The notes under the pieces were generated by a model that worked only from the letters and a program-made list of their open reading frames with translations, did not search any database and was not told the origin of the DNA. Of a DNA stretch of 64,000 nt, positions 32,421 to 41,645 are shown piece after piece. Where the stretch lies: assembly GCA_910578215.1 (NCBI GenBank), contig CAJTPH010000020.1, forward strand, positions 1 through 64,000. The letters are read 5' to 3'. The translations under genes and the position numbers were made by a program. Every line of letters begins with the position of its first letter. The first letter of the stretch is position 1. This DNA is from an uncultured Acetatifactor sp. (GTDB taxonomy: Bacteria; Bacillota; Clostridia; Lachnospirales; Lachnospiraceae).

Positions 32421-32586
32421 TGTTATATTTCTAAAACCTTTATCGGAGACCGTTTCGTTTTAGGACTGCCATTAGAGGCTGTCATGCTTACCGTAACGCA
32501 AAAGACTGTAGTATCGGGAGCAAAGCCGAAAAAGCATAAAGCCAGAAATGGTAACGGAAACATAAAGCATTAAAACAAGCGCAGCC

Positions 32587-32615
32587 TTTGCTTTGGCACG
32601 AAAGTATGGTAAAAT
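32587..32615 (+). promoter_or_regulatory. Promoter for the DUF2087 gene
   Basis: TTTGCT and TAAAAT are 17 bases apart, with an extended -10 (TGGTAAAAT). Confidence 0.5.
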
Positions 32616-32661
32616 AATAAAATAGGCGATTGAACAATAATATATTTTACGGGGAGAGATT

Positions 32662-32982
32662 ATGGAAAAGACTGTTCAGATATATAATAAAAAGTTGGAT
32701 AACTATTTTGATTCTAATGGAAAATTACTGCAATATCCATCTAAAAGACCCATGAGGATTATTGTTCTTATAAAAATTGTAGAACAAATGGAAGCAAATA
32801 GGAAATATACAGAAAAAGAAGTAAACGAAATTATTAGGTTAAATATTTCATTTGGTGATATAGAGTTAATTCGCAGGGAAATGTACCAATATAAATTGCT
32901 CGGAAGACTTCGAGACGGTTCAGAGTATTGGGTAGAGGCTAATTGGAGAAATGCATATGCAGAATATATCAGAGAGGATTAG
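32662..32982 (+). CDS. DUF2087 domain protein
   Basis: The 106-residue protein contains the DUF2087 pattern: YPSKRPMRIIVLIKIVEQME, YTEKEVNEIIRLN, IELIRREMYQYKLLGRLRDG and SEYWVEANW. Related domains are often fused to ArsR-type or acetyltransferase domains and are likely winged-helix-like; the role is unknown. GGGGAGAG precedes the start. Codon use is AT-rich, suggesting horizontal acquisition. A short open stretch after it (FYSDHCGICLLECPAKVNEH) has no start codon and may be debris. Confidence 0.8.
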   Translation: MEKTVQIYNKKLDNYFDSNGKLLQYPSKRPMRIIVLIKIVEQMEANRKYTEKEVNEIIRLNISFGDIELIRREMYQYKLLGRLRDGSEYWVEANWRNAYAEYIRED

Positions 32983-33235
32983 ACAGATTTTATTCCGATC
33001 ATTGCGGGATTTGTTTATTAGAATGTCCGGCTAAAGTCAATGAACATATTGAATTAGAAAATTAAGTCGTACTCCCCTTATTCTCATGTGGGAAATCCTT
33101 TAAAGCAGTTGTAAAGCGGTTCCGGATGGTGTATGCTTTTATGGTTAAAATGAATCGGCAACTGGCGGGAGGGATTTCATTCAGGAAGTGAATCCCAGGA
33201 CAAAAGCACAGGAAGAATGCGGAGATGAGGAAAAC

Positions 33236-34270
33236 ATGATAATTAAAAGGCAAACAATCGATCAGGCAAGTAAACAGTCGGTCAGGCAGTCAAAAAAGCG
33301 TGCAACCGCTTTTTGCCTGAGTCTTTTTATGCTGTGGGGCCTGTTTTGCACGGGCTGCGGCAGTAAGGAATCCGCCAATGTGAGGGCAGGCTCCCTGAAG
33401 GGGCCTACTTCTGTAGGAATTTTATTTTTGATGGAAAAGGCGGAGAAGGGCGAGACTGCAGGCGGCTATGAATTTCGGATGGCCACGGCAGCCGACGAGC
33501 TTCTGCAGCTTATGGCGAAGGGTGAGCTGGACATAGCCCTTGTGCCCGCAAATGCCGCCGCTGTCCTGTACCAGAGGACGGACGGCGGAGTCGTGGCGGT
33601 GGATATCAACACGCTGGGGGTGTTGAGCTTCGTATCGGGAAGCGCCGATATAAGCAGTGTGGCGGACCTGAAGGGCAGGACCGTTTATCTGACAGGCAAG
33701 GGAACTACACCGGAGGCTTCCCTGAAATATATTCTGCGGCAAAACGGTCTGACGGAACAGGACTGTGCTCTGGAGTACAAGTCCGAGGCGGCGGAGGTTG
33801 CGGCGGTGCTTGCGGAAAACCCGGCGGCGGTGGGGCTTTTGCCTCAGCCCTTCGCAACCGCGGCAATGCTGCAGAATGAGAGCTTGAAGGAGGTCCTGAA
33901 TGTGAATGAGGAATGGGACAGGGTCCAGGGCGAGGGCGGAAGCGCCATGGTTACGGGTGTGACCCTGGTGCGCAGGGAATTCCTGGAGGAGCATGAGGAT
34001 GCGGTGAAGGAATTTATCAGGGAGCACAGGGACAGCGCGGAAAAGGTCAACAGGGATACCGCCGCCGCTGCGGCGCTGGCGGTGCAGGCGGGCATTGTGG
34101 CGAAGGAATCCATTGCCCTGGAGGCAATTCCCAGGTGCAGCGTAACCTGTGTGACGGGAGAGAATATGAAGCAGCTGCTGTCGGGATATTTGGGCGTGCT
34201 GTCTGATTTTAATCCGGAATTGGTGGGAGGCCGCCTTCCGGGAGACGATTTTTATTTCAGTGAGCAATGA
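33236..34270 (+). CDS. ABC transporter substrate-binding lipoprotein (SsuA/NMT1-like)
   Basis: The 344-residue protein has a signal peptide (about 25-50) ending in a lipobox-like FCTGC, so it is probably lipid-anchored outside the membrane. The rest follows the NMT1/SsuA binding-protein fold: a DELLQLMAKGELDIALVPAN segment, GVLSFVSGSADISSVADLKG and a SLKYILRQNGLTEQD region. The ligand may be a sulfonate, thiamine precursor or similar compound. ATGAGG precedes the ATG at 33236; an upstream in-frame start is less likely. Its partner genes downstream are damaged. Confidence 0.8.
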   Translation: MIIKRQTIDQASKQSVRQSKKRATAFCLSLFMLWGLFCTGCGSKESANVRAGSLKGPTSVGILFLMEKAEKGETAGGYEFRMATAADELLQLMAKGELDIALVPANAAAVLYQRTDGGVVAVDINTLGVLSFVSGSADISSVADLKGRTVYLTGKGTTPEASLKYILRQNGLTEQDCALEYKSEAAEVAAVLAENPAAVGLLPQPFATAAMLQNESLKEVLNVNEEWDRVQGEGGSAMVTGVTLVRREFLEEHEDAVKEFIREHRDSAEKVNRDTAAAAALAVQAGIVAKESIALEAIPRCSVTCVTGENMKQLLSGYLGVLSDFNPELVGGRLPGDDFYFSEQ

Positions 34271-34316
34271 GTCAAGGGGAGTCAGCTTACTGGGGGGCTA
34301 TTGCCTTTTCTGGACA
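34266..34316 (+). repeat. Dispersed intergenic repeat, copy E
   Basis: CAATGAGTCAAG followed by GGGGGGCTATTGCC and TCTGGACAA parallels copy A at 13591. Confidence 0.45.
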
Positions 34317-34372
34317 ATCAGCCAGGTCAACATAAAAAAACAAAATGAAAGCATCTATAAAAGATTATATAT

Positions 34373-35220
34373 ATGATAAATAAAAACAAGCTTCATAGTA
34401 ATAAGCCTTGGAAAAGCATGGTGCAGAAAAATACAGCTCGGAAAAATCAGTCCCGGATAAACAGGTATTGCCGGAAGGCCGCAATCGTGCTGTTCTGGCT
34501 TGCGGTCTGGGCTGGGCTTGCCCTTGCCGTGGACAACAAAATATTGCTGGCGGCGCCCTGGGAAACGGCGGGAGAATTGCTGGAGATGCTGGGAGAGGCT
34601 TCGCTTTACCTTTCGGTGGCACGCTCCCTGCTGCGCATAGGTCTGGGCTTTGCGGCAGGCTTTGCAGCCGTTTCCGCCTGCTGGAGGATATCCTGTCGCC
34701 GGTGATGACCCTGATTAAAACAGTGCCGGTGGCGTCCTTTGTGGTGCTTTTGCTCATTTGGTGGGGGTCGTCCTTTCTGGCGGCGGCAGTCAGCTTTCTG
34801 GTGGTGCTGCCCAATATATATATCAGTACCCTGGAGGGCTTGAAAGCCGCCGATAAGGGGCTTTTGCAGATGGCGCAGGTATTTTCCGTGCCCTTGTGGA
34901 ATCGTTTCTTCTATATATATTGTCCGGCGCTGAAGCCCTTTTTGTCCGGCAGTCTGAGGGTCGCTCTGGGGATGTGCTGGAAATCCGGCGTGGCGGCGGA
35001 GGTTATCGGAACGCCGGACTATTCCGTCGGCGAGGGTCTCTATATGTCCAAAATCTATCTGAATACTGCCGGCGTATTGGCATGGACGGCGGTGATTGTA
35101 ATAGTCAGTTTTCTTTTTGAAAAGGCGGTTCTTTGGCTGTTCGGGCTTTTCCTTGCATGGGAGCCGTCCTGCAGGAGGGCGCAGGCGAAAGCGTATCCGC
35201 CGCCTGTCGGCGCGCTCCGC
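34373..35220 (+). pseudogene. ABC transporter permease (SsuC-like), frameshifted
   Basis: The N-terminal third (KAAIVLFWLAVWAGLALAVD, then SLYLSVARSLLRIGLGFAAG) is in one frame, and the rest (FRLLEDILSPVMTLIKTVPV, then EVIGTPDYSVGEGLYMSKIY) is in another. The switch lies near 34670, between helix 1-2 and the typical EAA-type region, and a few residues seem missing. The second frame then runs without a stop into the ATPase gene. One frame change kills the normal product unless it is programmed or a sequencing error. Confidence 0.75.
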
Positions 35221-35770
35221 ATGGAAAATGTGGAAAAGAGCTATGGAGGCTGTACGGTTCTGAAGGACTGCACGGAAAGCTATGAGCCGGGAGGCATCTA
35301 TTATCTCACTTCGCCCTCAGGCAGCGGAAAGACCACCAGGCTGCATATGCTGGCTGGTCTGATAAAGCCGGACGGCGGGAGAATTTTGGCGCCCCGCAGC
35401 GTCGGCATGGTTTTTCAGGAGGACAGGCTGTGCGAGGGCTATGACGCCGTAAAAAATGTGGAGCTGGTGACGGGGGACAGGGAAAGGGCGGAGCAGGCGC
35501 TGCTTGTGCTTCTCCCGCCGGAGGCGCTGCACAAGCCCTGCGGTCAGCTCAGCGGAGGCATGAAGCGAAGGGTGGCAGTTGTACGCGCCGTGGAAGCGGA
35601 GTCGGAGGCATTGCTGCTGGACGAGCCCTTTACGGGTCTTGACGTCGGTACGAGAGAGCGGGTAAAAAAATATATCGAGGATCGCCGGGAGGGGAGAACG
35701 CTCATTGTGGCGACCCATATTTAACGCCTTGTCCGGGATGGAAAAAGCGGAGGTTGCAGTTTTGCAATAG
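35221..35770 (+). pseudogene. ABC transporter ATPase (SsuB-like), joined to permease frame and broken at 3' end
   Basis: The core motifs are present: SPSGSGKTT (Walker A), LSGGMKRR (signature), ALLLDEPF (Walker B) and ATH (switch). The usual stop of the permease is absent, so the two are one open frame. A stop follows directly after ATHI at 35724, and the expected tail (ALSGMEKAEVAVLQ, stop at 35770) is found one base out of frame. The gene is short for the family (about 180 residues) and probably inactive. Confidence 0.7.
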
Positions 35771-35987
35771 CCATAAGGGACACAGCCCCGTATGCTGACA
35801 TCATGGAGCGGAAATGTACGGCCCGCTTTTATCCGGCAATGTTTTAATTCTGTCCGAGTCTGATACATTATATTATATTCGTATATAGCCTTGACAGGCA
35901 TATAAATTTGCTTTATAGTTATGCAAATAAAACGAATCTGAAAAATTGCTCATAACCCTTAAGTGATACTGATGAAACGGAGCATGT

Positions 35988-36389
35988 ATGAGAAAAAAAT
36001 ATGCAAATTTATTTGTGAAAATGACCGCGAAAAGCCCGCTTTTGTTTTTATTGCTTATCTTATTAAGCGTTTTATTCCTATTCGGAGTTACACTGACGAC
36101 TAAGGTTGATGTTATTAAAACCTACAACGTCAAAATTGAGAACGATAAAATCTGCATTCAGAATGCTTCGGATTTTATGCCGGATGAAGTGTATGTGTAT
36201 GAAAATAGAAACGAAGCGGTATATAAGATTAAAATTGAACCGGAAATGCTCAGCCGGGAAAACAATTCTCTCGAAATCTCTGTGAACCAATTATCATTTA
36301 TTCCTCAGTCAGATTATGTATACATAGACATTCCCGTTCAAAAAATAACATTATTCAGGCGGGTTTTTATACAAGGCGGAAAATTCTGA
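35988..36389 (+). CDS. Single-pass membrane protein, probable accessory to the adjacent ABC exporters
   Basis: I do not recognise a family. The 133-residue protein has a basic start, one membrane helix (about 16-36) and an extracytoplasmic beta-rich domain (KTYNVKIENDKICIQNASDF, IKIEPEMLS, SDYVYIDIPVQKITLF). This resembles a shortened HlyD-type adaptor, which is inference only. It lies 57 bases before the first of two ABC exporter genes and shares their AT-rich composition, so a common operon is likely. TGAAAGTAAACTTT right at its end is shared with the tandem repeats at 11543. Confidence 0.6.
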   Translation: MRKKYANLFVKMTAKSPLLFLLLILLSVLFLFGVTLTTKVDVIKTYNVKIENDKICIQNASDFMPDEVYVYENRNEAVYKIKIEPEMLSRENNSLEISVNQLSFIPQSDYVYIDIPVQKITLFRRVFIQGGKF

Positions 36390-36446
36390 AAGTAAACTTT
36401 TCGATATAGGTTGGTAAACGTGCAAAAGCATGCAGCGGGGGATAAT

Positions 36447-38177
36447 ATGAATAAGAAGCTTACTTATTTTTCTACGGTAAAATTCCTGTCAAAGTACATA
36501 TTTGCATATAAAAGAAATTACATCATGTTCGCAATAGGCTGGCTGTTTGATATTTTATTGAGTATTTTTACACCGATCATGTTTGCGGTTATGATTGATG
36601 AGATCGTTTATTACCAAAATGTTTCTGTTTTTCTGAAAATCAGTATATCGCTGGTCATCATGATACTGTTAGCGTGCATTGTGCACTTTTTTACGCAGCA
36701 GCAATACGCTTATCTGCAGATTATGTACGCCTTTGAGATAAAAAAAGATTTATTTAACGCCGCGCAGTATGCAAAAGCGGAGGCTCTGGCGGATATGCAG
36801 GCAGGCGACGCCCTAAATACCATACAGTCTCACGCCTTTGAGTGTATGGTATTTGTTATCCGCAATATCATTCATACCGTAAATCACTTTTTTGCCCTTA
36901 TTTTTTATGTAATCTATATTTTTGTGATAGGATGGCAGTTCGGACTTTTGATGCTGGTGGGAATTCCCTTATCTGTGTATGCCACAATTAAGTTTGGCAG
37001 GATTACACGCAGATGTAATGATGAATATAACTCTGTCTATGGCAATTACAGCGGCTGGCTGATGGAGCGTTTGTCCGCGCTGCAGGATATAAGATTACTG
37101 AACGCGCAGGAGGCGGAAGAAAAAAAATTTACAGGATTTCAGAAAAAATTGTTTCACAGGGAAAATCAGAACAGTGTCATTAAGCTTTCAGCTCAGAACG
37201 TGGTACAGACAATCAATTTTGTGGTGCAAATGTCGGTGTATGCCCTTTGTGCCTTTTTCGCGTGTAAGGGAGAAATGACCATTGGCGTACTGACCATTAT
37301 TCTGGCCTTTTTCGCAAATATTAAGAAAACGGTGGTATTTTTCAGCGATTATTTCATAGAGGCACAGAAAAGAATTTCCCGGATACAGCGCGTGTACGAT
37401 CTGTTTAATCTTCCCAGCGAAAAGGAATGGAAGGGCAGTGAAAAGCTGCATATCACTGACGGAAAAATAGAATTTCAAAATATTACATTCGGGTATAAGG
37501 ATAAGCAGGAGCTGTTCCAAAAATTCTCATTGGATATAGAAGGCGGCCGGAAGGTTGCCCTTGTGGGGAAAAGCGGTTCCGGCAAAACTACGCTGGCATA
37601 CATGCTGGCGGGCTTTTATAAGCCGGGGCAGGGCCGCGTCACAATCGACGGAAAAGATATTTCGGATTGCTCGCTTAAATCGCTCAGACAGAATGTTGGT
37701 ATCGTACAGCAGGACGTCCTGGTGTTTGACGGAACCATCCGGAGCAATTTACTGCTTGGCAGAAAGGATGCCTCCGAACAGGAGATCACCGACGCATATG
37801 AAAGGGCAGGACTGGGAGAGCTTATACGAAGTCTGGACAAGGGTATAGATACCGTTATAGGTACAAAGGGAGTCGGGCTGTCAGGCGGGCAGAAGCAGCG
37901 GATAGCGATCGCGAGAATCTATTTGAAAAATCCGCAGATCATCGTTTTCGACGAGGCAACCTCGGCGTTGGACAGCGAAACGGAGGCGTTGATACACGAT
38001 TCGTGGAAAAGCGCACTGGCTGGCAGGACGGCGCTGGTTATTTCCCATCGGCTCAGCTCGGTTATGATGTGTGAAAAGACAGCGGTGATCGAGGACGGCG
38101 TTCTTCTGGAATACGGCGACACAAAGGAGCTGTTGGAAAGCAGCGACGCATTGAAGACATTGTTTGCAATGTCATAG
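36447..38177 (+). CDS. ABC exporter with fused membrane and ATPase domains (first of pair)
   Basis: The 576-residue half-transporter has six membrane helices (residues ~20-310) and an ATPase domain with GKSGSGKTTLA (Walker A), VGIVQQDVLVFDGTIRSNLL (Q-loop region), LSGGQKQRIAIARI (signature), IIVFDEATSALD (Walker B) and SHR switch His. All ATPase motifs look intact. GGGGG lies seven bases ahead of the ATG at 36447. With the next gene it probably forms a heterodimer exporting a peptide or lipid. The cargo is unknown. Confidence 0.85.
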   Translation: MNKKLTYFSTVKFLSKYIFAYKRNYIMFAIGWLFDILLSIFTPIMFAVMIDEIVYYQNVSVFLKISISLVIMILLACIVHFFTQQQYAYLQIMYAFEIKKDLFNAAQYAKAEALADMQAGDALNTIQSHAFECMVFVIRNIIHTVNHFFALIFYVIYIFVIGWQFGLLMLVGIPLSVYATIKFGRITRRCNDEYNSVYGNYSGWLMERLSALQDIRLLNAQEAEEKKFTGFQKKLFHRENQNSVIKLSAQNVVQTINFVVQMSVYALCAFFACKGEMTIGVLTIILAFFANIKKTVVFFSDYFIEAQKRISRIQRVYDLFNLPSEKEWKGSEKLHITDGKIEFQNITFGYKDKQELFQKFSLDIEGGRKVALVGKSGSGKTTLAYMLAGFYKPGQGRVTIDGKDISDCSLKSLRQNVGIVQQDVLVFDGTIRSNLLLGRKDASEQEITDAYERAGLGELIRSLDKGIDTVIGTKGVGLSGGQKQRIAIARIYLKNPQIIVFDEATSALDSETEALIHDSWKSALAGRTALVISHRLSSVMMCEKTAVIEDGVLLEYGDTKELLESSDALKTLFAMS

Positions 38178-38265
38178 TCGGGCAACGGAGATGCCCCGGA
38201 AGGAATTTACTGCTATGCGTTCCCCTAAAGGAGCGAAGATGCGGAACATAAAGTAGGAGGGATGC

Positions 38266-39918
38266 GTGTTGAAATCAGTAAAATATAAACTTTCTGTTCT
38301 GGACAAAATAATGCCCCTGACAAAGGGCGTAAGGCATCTGTTTATTTTGAATCTTCTTTTTTCCATAGCAATAATTGTCTCGGGGTTTATTGCGCCGTTG
38401 TTTTATAAAATATTTATAGAAGAAACGATTATATCGGGAAAAATGGAAACCTTTCTGCCTGTTTTGTCGGGCTATGCGCTGATCCATTTCGGTGTTATCA
38501 TAATACAGTACATAAAAAACCACTTTAATAATAAAATACGCAACTGTGTGACATTCAGGGCAAAATTAAAAATGTGGCAGGATTTGTTTAAATGGGACTT
38601 CCCGGAATATGAGCGCGCCAATATCGGGGACACCAAAATGTTTATTGAGGACGACGTACAGGTTTTGTTAAATTTTTCTTCCTATTATACAATCGATTAT
38701 CTTATCCAGTTTGCCACCATGCTGGTATGCGTCGTGATTTTGTTTGTTATGGATTGGCGTCTGGCGTTATTTTCAATTACCTGCATTCCTCTCACGTCGG
38801 GAGTCGATTCTTTTTTAAGCAAGCGCGAGAAGGCATTGAACAATGAGCAGCGGGAGAATGACAAGGAGATGAATGCCTGGTTATTCAGCAGCCTTCAAAG
38901 CTGGAAGGAAGTAAAGGCATTAAATTTACAGAACAGGCAAAAATCTGCCTTTGTAAGACACATAAAAAAATATGCCTTATATTACGCTAAATGGATCAAT
39001 TACTGGACGCTGAGGGTGTTGGTCATACCTAAAATAAGAAACGAATTCCTGATGAGATTCGGGTTATATTTTTTAGGCGGACTGCTGGTAATGAATCGGC
39101 AGATGTCCATAGGCAGCCTGCTGATTTTTGCCACCTATTTTGAGATGCTTACGAAGGCAATACAGGGAGTCTCGTCAACCGATGCGGACTTACAGGGAAA
39201 AAAACCGTATTTGGACAGGCTGCTGCAGAAGCTGGAGGAGGAGTATCCGGCTGAACAGGGGGAAGACCTTAATTCCATCGATTCCATAGAGATAGAAAAG
39301 CTTTCTTTCCATTATCCGGGGCAGGAGGATCTTTTCAGGAACGTGAGCTTCTCTGCCCGCCAGGGGGAACGGATTGCTATTGTCGGAAAAAGCGGGTGCG
39401 GTAAGACGACACTTTTGAAACTGCTTGTTGGCCTGCTTCATGCGGACGAGGGAAAAATCCGGTATTCCGGTGTGGAAATCCATAATATAAAAATATCCGG
39501 CTTACATAAGAGGATAGGGTTTATCCTGCAAAACAGCCGCCTATACAATATGTCTGTCAGAGAGAATTTGCTGCTGGTCAGTCCCGACGCTGCAAAAGAG
39601 GATTTGGAGGAGGCTTGCAGGAAGGCATGCATTCTGGATTATATTCAAGAGCTTCCGGATGGATTTGATACAGTGATAGGAGAAAACGGAAGTAAGCTTT
39701 CCGGCGGGCAAAGGCAGAGAATCGCGTTGGCAAGGGCTTTTCTGATGGATGTGGACGTCTATATTTTTGACGAGGCCACCAGCGCCATCGACCAATACAG
39801 CGAAAGGCTGATTAACGATGCGATTGCCGGCGTGGGAGAGGATAAAATTGTAATTATTGTCGCACACAGAGAGTCTTCCATTCAGTTATGTAACAGAGTT
39901 ATAAGACTGGGCGAGTAG
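38266..39918 (+). CDS. ABC exporter with fused membrane and ATPase domains (second of pair)
   Basis: The 550-residue protein starts at GTG with TAGGAGGG ahead. Six helices are followed by an ATPase domain: GKSGCGKTTLL, IGFILQNSRLYNMSVRENLL, LSGGQRQRIALARA, VYIFDEATSAID and AHRES. The Walker B catalytic Glu is present and the switch His is in AHRE. It follows the first exporter by 88 bases. There is no peptidase C39 domain, so leader cleavage, if any, would be elsewhere. Confidence 0.85.
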   Translation: MLKSVKYKLSVLDKIMPLTKGVRHLFILNLLFSIAIIVSGFIAPLFYKIFIEETIISGKMETFLPVLSGYALIHFGVIIIQYIKNHFNNKIRNCVTFRAKLKMWQDLFKWDFPEYERANIGDTKMFIEDDVQVLLNFSSYYTIDYLIQFATMLVCVVILFVMDWRLALFSITCIPLTSGVDSFLSKREKALNNEQRENDKEMNAWLFSSLQSWKEVKALNLQNRQKSAFVRHIKKYALYYAKWINYWTLRVLVIPKIRNEFLMRFGLYFLGGLLVMNRQMSIGSLLIFATYFEMLTKAIQGVSSTDADLQGKKPYLDRLLQKLEEEYPAEQGEDLNSIDSIEIEKLSFHYPGQEDLFRNVSFSARQGERIAIVGKSGCGKTTLLKLLVGLLHADEGKIRYSGVEIHNIKISGLHKRIGFILQNSRLYNMSVRENLLLVSPDAAKEDLEEACRKACILDYIQELPDGFDTVIGENGSKLSGGQRQRIALARAFLMDVDVYIFDEATSAIDQYSERLINDAIAGVGEDKIVIIVAHRESSIQLCNRVIRLGE

Positions 39919-39988
39919 ACAAAAGGGCAATTTATGTTCAAAAAACAGGATATTAAAAAAATTTACCCCGAAAATTCATGTAAAACGT

Positions 39989-40017
39989 TTGTGTTTTAGA
40001 AATTGCTGTGTTATAAT
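39989..40017 (+). promoter_or_regulatory. Promoter for tig
   Basis: TTGTGT and TATAAT are 17 bases apart, about 75 bases before the start codon. Confidence 0.65.
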
Positions 40018-40098
40018 GTTAGTGTCTGTGTTTTAATTTTATCTTTGGGACAATTTGTGGTCTATGCGGCACAGGTGATTGAAGGAGGAAATGTAACG

Positions 40099-41439
40099 AT
40101 GAGTTTACAGGTAGAAAAGTTAGAGAACAATATGGCAAAGCTGACCATCGAGGTGTCGGCGGAGGAGTTTGAGAAAGCAATCGAAGGCGCATTTCAGAAA
40201 AACAAAAATAAAATCAGTATCCCCGGCTTCCGCAAGGGCAAGGCGCCCCGCAAGATGATCGAGCAGATGTACGGCAAGGGAGTATTTTATGAGGATGCGG
40301 CTAATGCGCTTATTCCCGATGCCTATGACAAGGCCATGGACGAGTGTACCGAGGATATCGTTTCCAGTCCCAAGGTGGATGTGGTACAGATGGAGGCAGG
40401 AAAGCCGTTTATCTTTACGGCGGAGGTTGCGTTAAAGCCGGAGGTCACTCTTGGCAAATACAAGGGCGTAAAGGTAGACAAGGCCGACACAGAGGTGACG
40501 GACGACGAGGTTACGGCTGAAATCGATAAGGAGAGAGAGAAGAATTCCAGGACGGTTGAGGTTGCCGACAGGGCGGTAAAGGACGGCGATATCGCAACCA
40601 TTGATTTTGAGGGCTTTGTTGACGGTGTGGCGTTTGAGGGCGGCAAGGGCGAGGATTATCCCCTTACGATCGGCTCGCACACCTTTATCCCCGGCTTTGA
40701 GGAGGCGTTGATCGGCGCGGAGCCGGGTAAGGAGACAGATGTAAACGTGACCTTCCCCGAAGATTATCAGGCGGCGGAGCTTGCCGGAAAGGCGGCAGTC
40801 TTTAAGTGTACCGTCAAGAAGCTTCAGGAGAAGCAGCTTCCGGAGCTGGACGATGATTTTGTAAGCGAGATTTCCGAGGAGAGCGATACCGTAGAGCAGT
40901 ACAGGGAAGAAATCAGGAAGAAGCTTGCCGACAAGAAGGAAGCGGAGGCTAAGGACGCCAAGGAGAGCGCCGTAATCGACGCGATTATTGAGGATGCCAA
41001 AATGGATATTCCTGAAGCGATGCTTGAGACCCAGCAGAGACAGATGGTTCAGGACTATGCGCAGAGGCTGCAGTCCCAGGGCATATCCATGGAGCAGTAC
41101 ATGCAGTTTACCGGCATGACCAGGGACAGACTTATGGAGCAGGTGAAGCCCGCGGCGTTAAAGCGGATTCAGTCAAGGCTGGTTCTTGAGGCAGTAGTTG
41201 CCGCCGAGAAAATGGAGGCTTCCCAGGAGGAGTTTGAGGAAGAAATCAAGACCATGGCGGAAAGCTATCAGATGGAGACCGACAAGGTTAAGGAGCTTTT
41301 GGGCGAAAACGGCAAAAAGCAGGTGCTGGAGGATATCTGCATCAGGAAGGCTGTCGAGTTCGTAGTGGATAATGCCAAGGAGACAAAGACGGCTGCAAAG
41401 AAGACGTCAAAGAAGGCGGAAGCTCCGGAGGAGGAATAG
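40099..41439 (+). CDS. tig: Trigger factor
   Basis: The 446-residue ribosome-bound chaperone has the N-terminal ribosome-binding domain with the signature GFRKGKAPRKMIE (about residues 42-54). An FKBP-type prolyl isomerase domain (IATIDFEGFVDGVAFEGG, about 160-245) and the C-terminal chaperone arms follow. A Lys/Ala-rich tail ends the protein. GAAGGAGG lies ten bases ahead of the ATG; the open frame upstream is leader. A strong terminator follows before clpP. Confidence 0.97.
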   Translation: MSLQVEKLENNMAKLTIEVSAEEFEKAIEGAFQKNKNKISIPGFRKGKAPRKMIEQMYGKGVFYEDAANALIPDAYDKAMDECTEDIVSSPKVDVVQMEAGKPFIFTAEVALKPEVTLGKYKGVKVDKADTEVTDDEVTAEIDKEREKNSRTVEVADRAVKDGDIATIDFEGFVDGVAFEGGKGEDYPLTIGSHTFIPGFEEALIGAEPGKETDVNVTFPEDYQAAELAGKAAVFKCTVKKLQEKQLPELDDDFVSEISEESDTVEQYREEIRKKLADKKEAEAKDAKESAVIDAIIEDAKMDIPEAMLETQQRQMVQDYAQRLQSQGISMEQYMQFTGMTRDRLMEQVKPAALKRIQSRLVLEAVVAAEKMEASQEEFEEEIKTMAESYQMETDKVKELLGENGKKQVLEDICIRKAVEFVVDNAKETKTAAKKTSKKAEAPEEE

Positions 41440-41465
41440 ACTTCAGTCTACAAAAGAGTTTATAC

Positions 41466-41506
41466 GGTTGTATCCGCGAAAATGCGGATACAACCTTAAC
41501 TTTTTC
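41466..41506 (+). terminator. Intrinsic terminator after tig
   Basis: GGTTGTATCCGC pairs perfectly with GCGGATACAACC around a 6-base loop, followed by TTAACTTTTT. Confidence 0.9.
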
Positions 41507-41525
41507 TTAAATCTGAGGATTATCG

Positions 41526-41554
41526 TTGAAAAAAAATTCCCTTTAGGATAGTAT
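41526..41554 (+). promoter_or_regulatory. Promoter for clpP-clpX
   Basis: TTGAAA and TAGTAT are 17 bases apart. I saw no CtsR-type heptad repeat (GGTCAAA) here. Confidence 0.55.
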
Positions 41555-41645
41555 AAGACAGGACAGTATAAACAATTTGGCATTAAAAGGGGTGGCCATA
41601 AAATAAAAATTATAGAATCAGGAAAACAGAATGGAGGATTTTACA

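Noticed and set aside
32355..32573. 72-codon + strand frame
   Set aside because: It has no ribosome binding site or family and overlaps the upstream edge of the dead MocR-type gene on the other strand.
34408..34680. N-terminal part of the long frame covering permease and ATPase
   Set aside because: This part is an out-of-frame reading of the true permease N-terminus, which is encoded in the frame starting at 34373.
38192..38257. 21-codon frame between the two ABC exporter genes as a peptide precursor
   Set aside because: GGAG abuts the ATG with no spacing, and the sequence is basic without a leader-like pattern.
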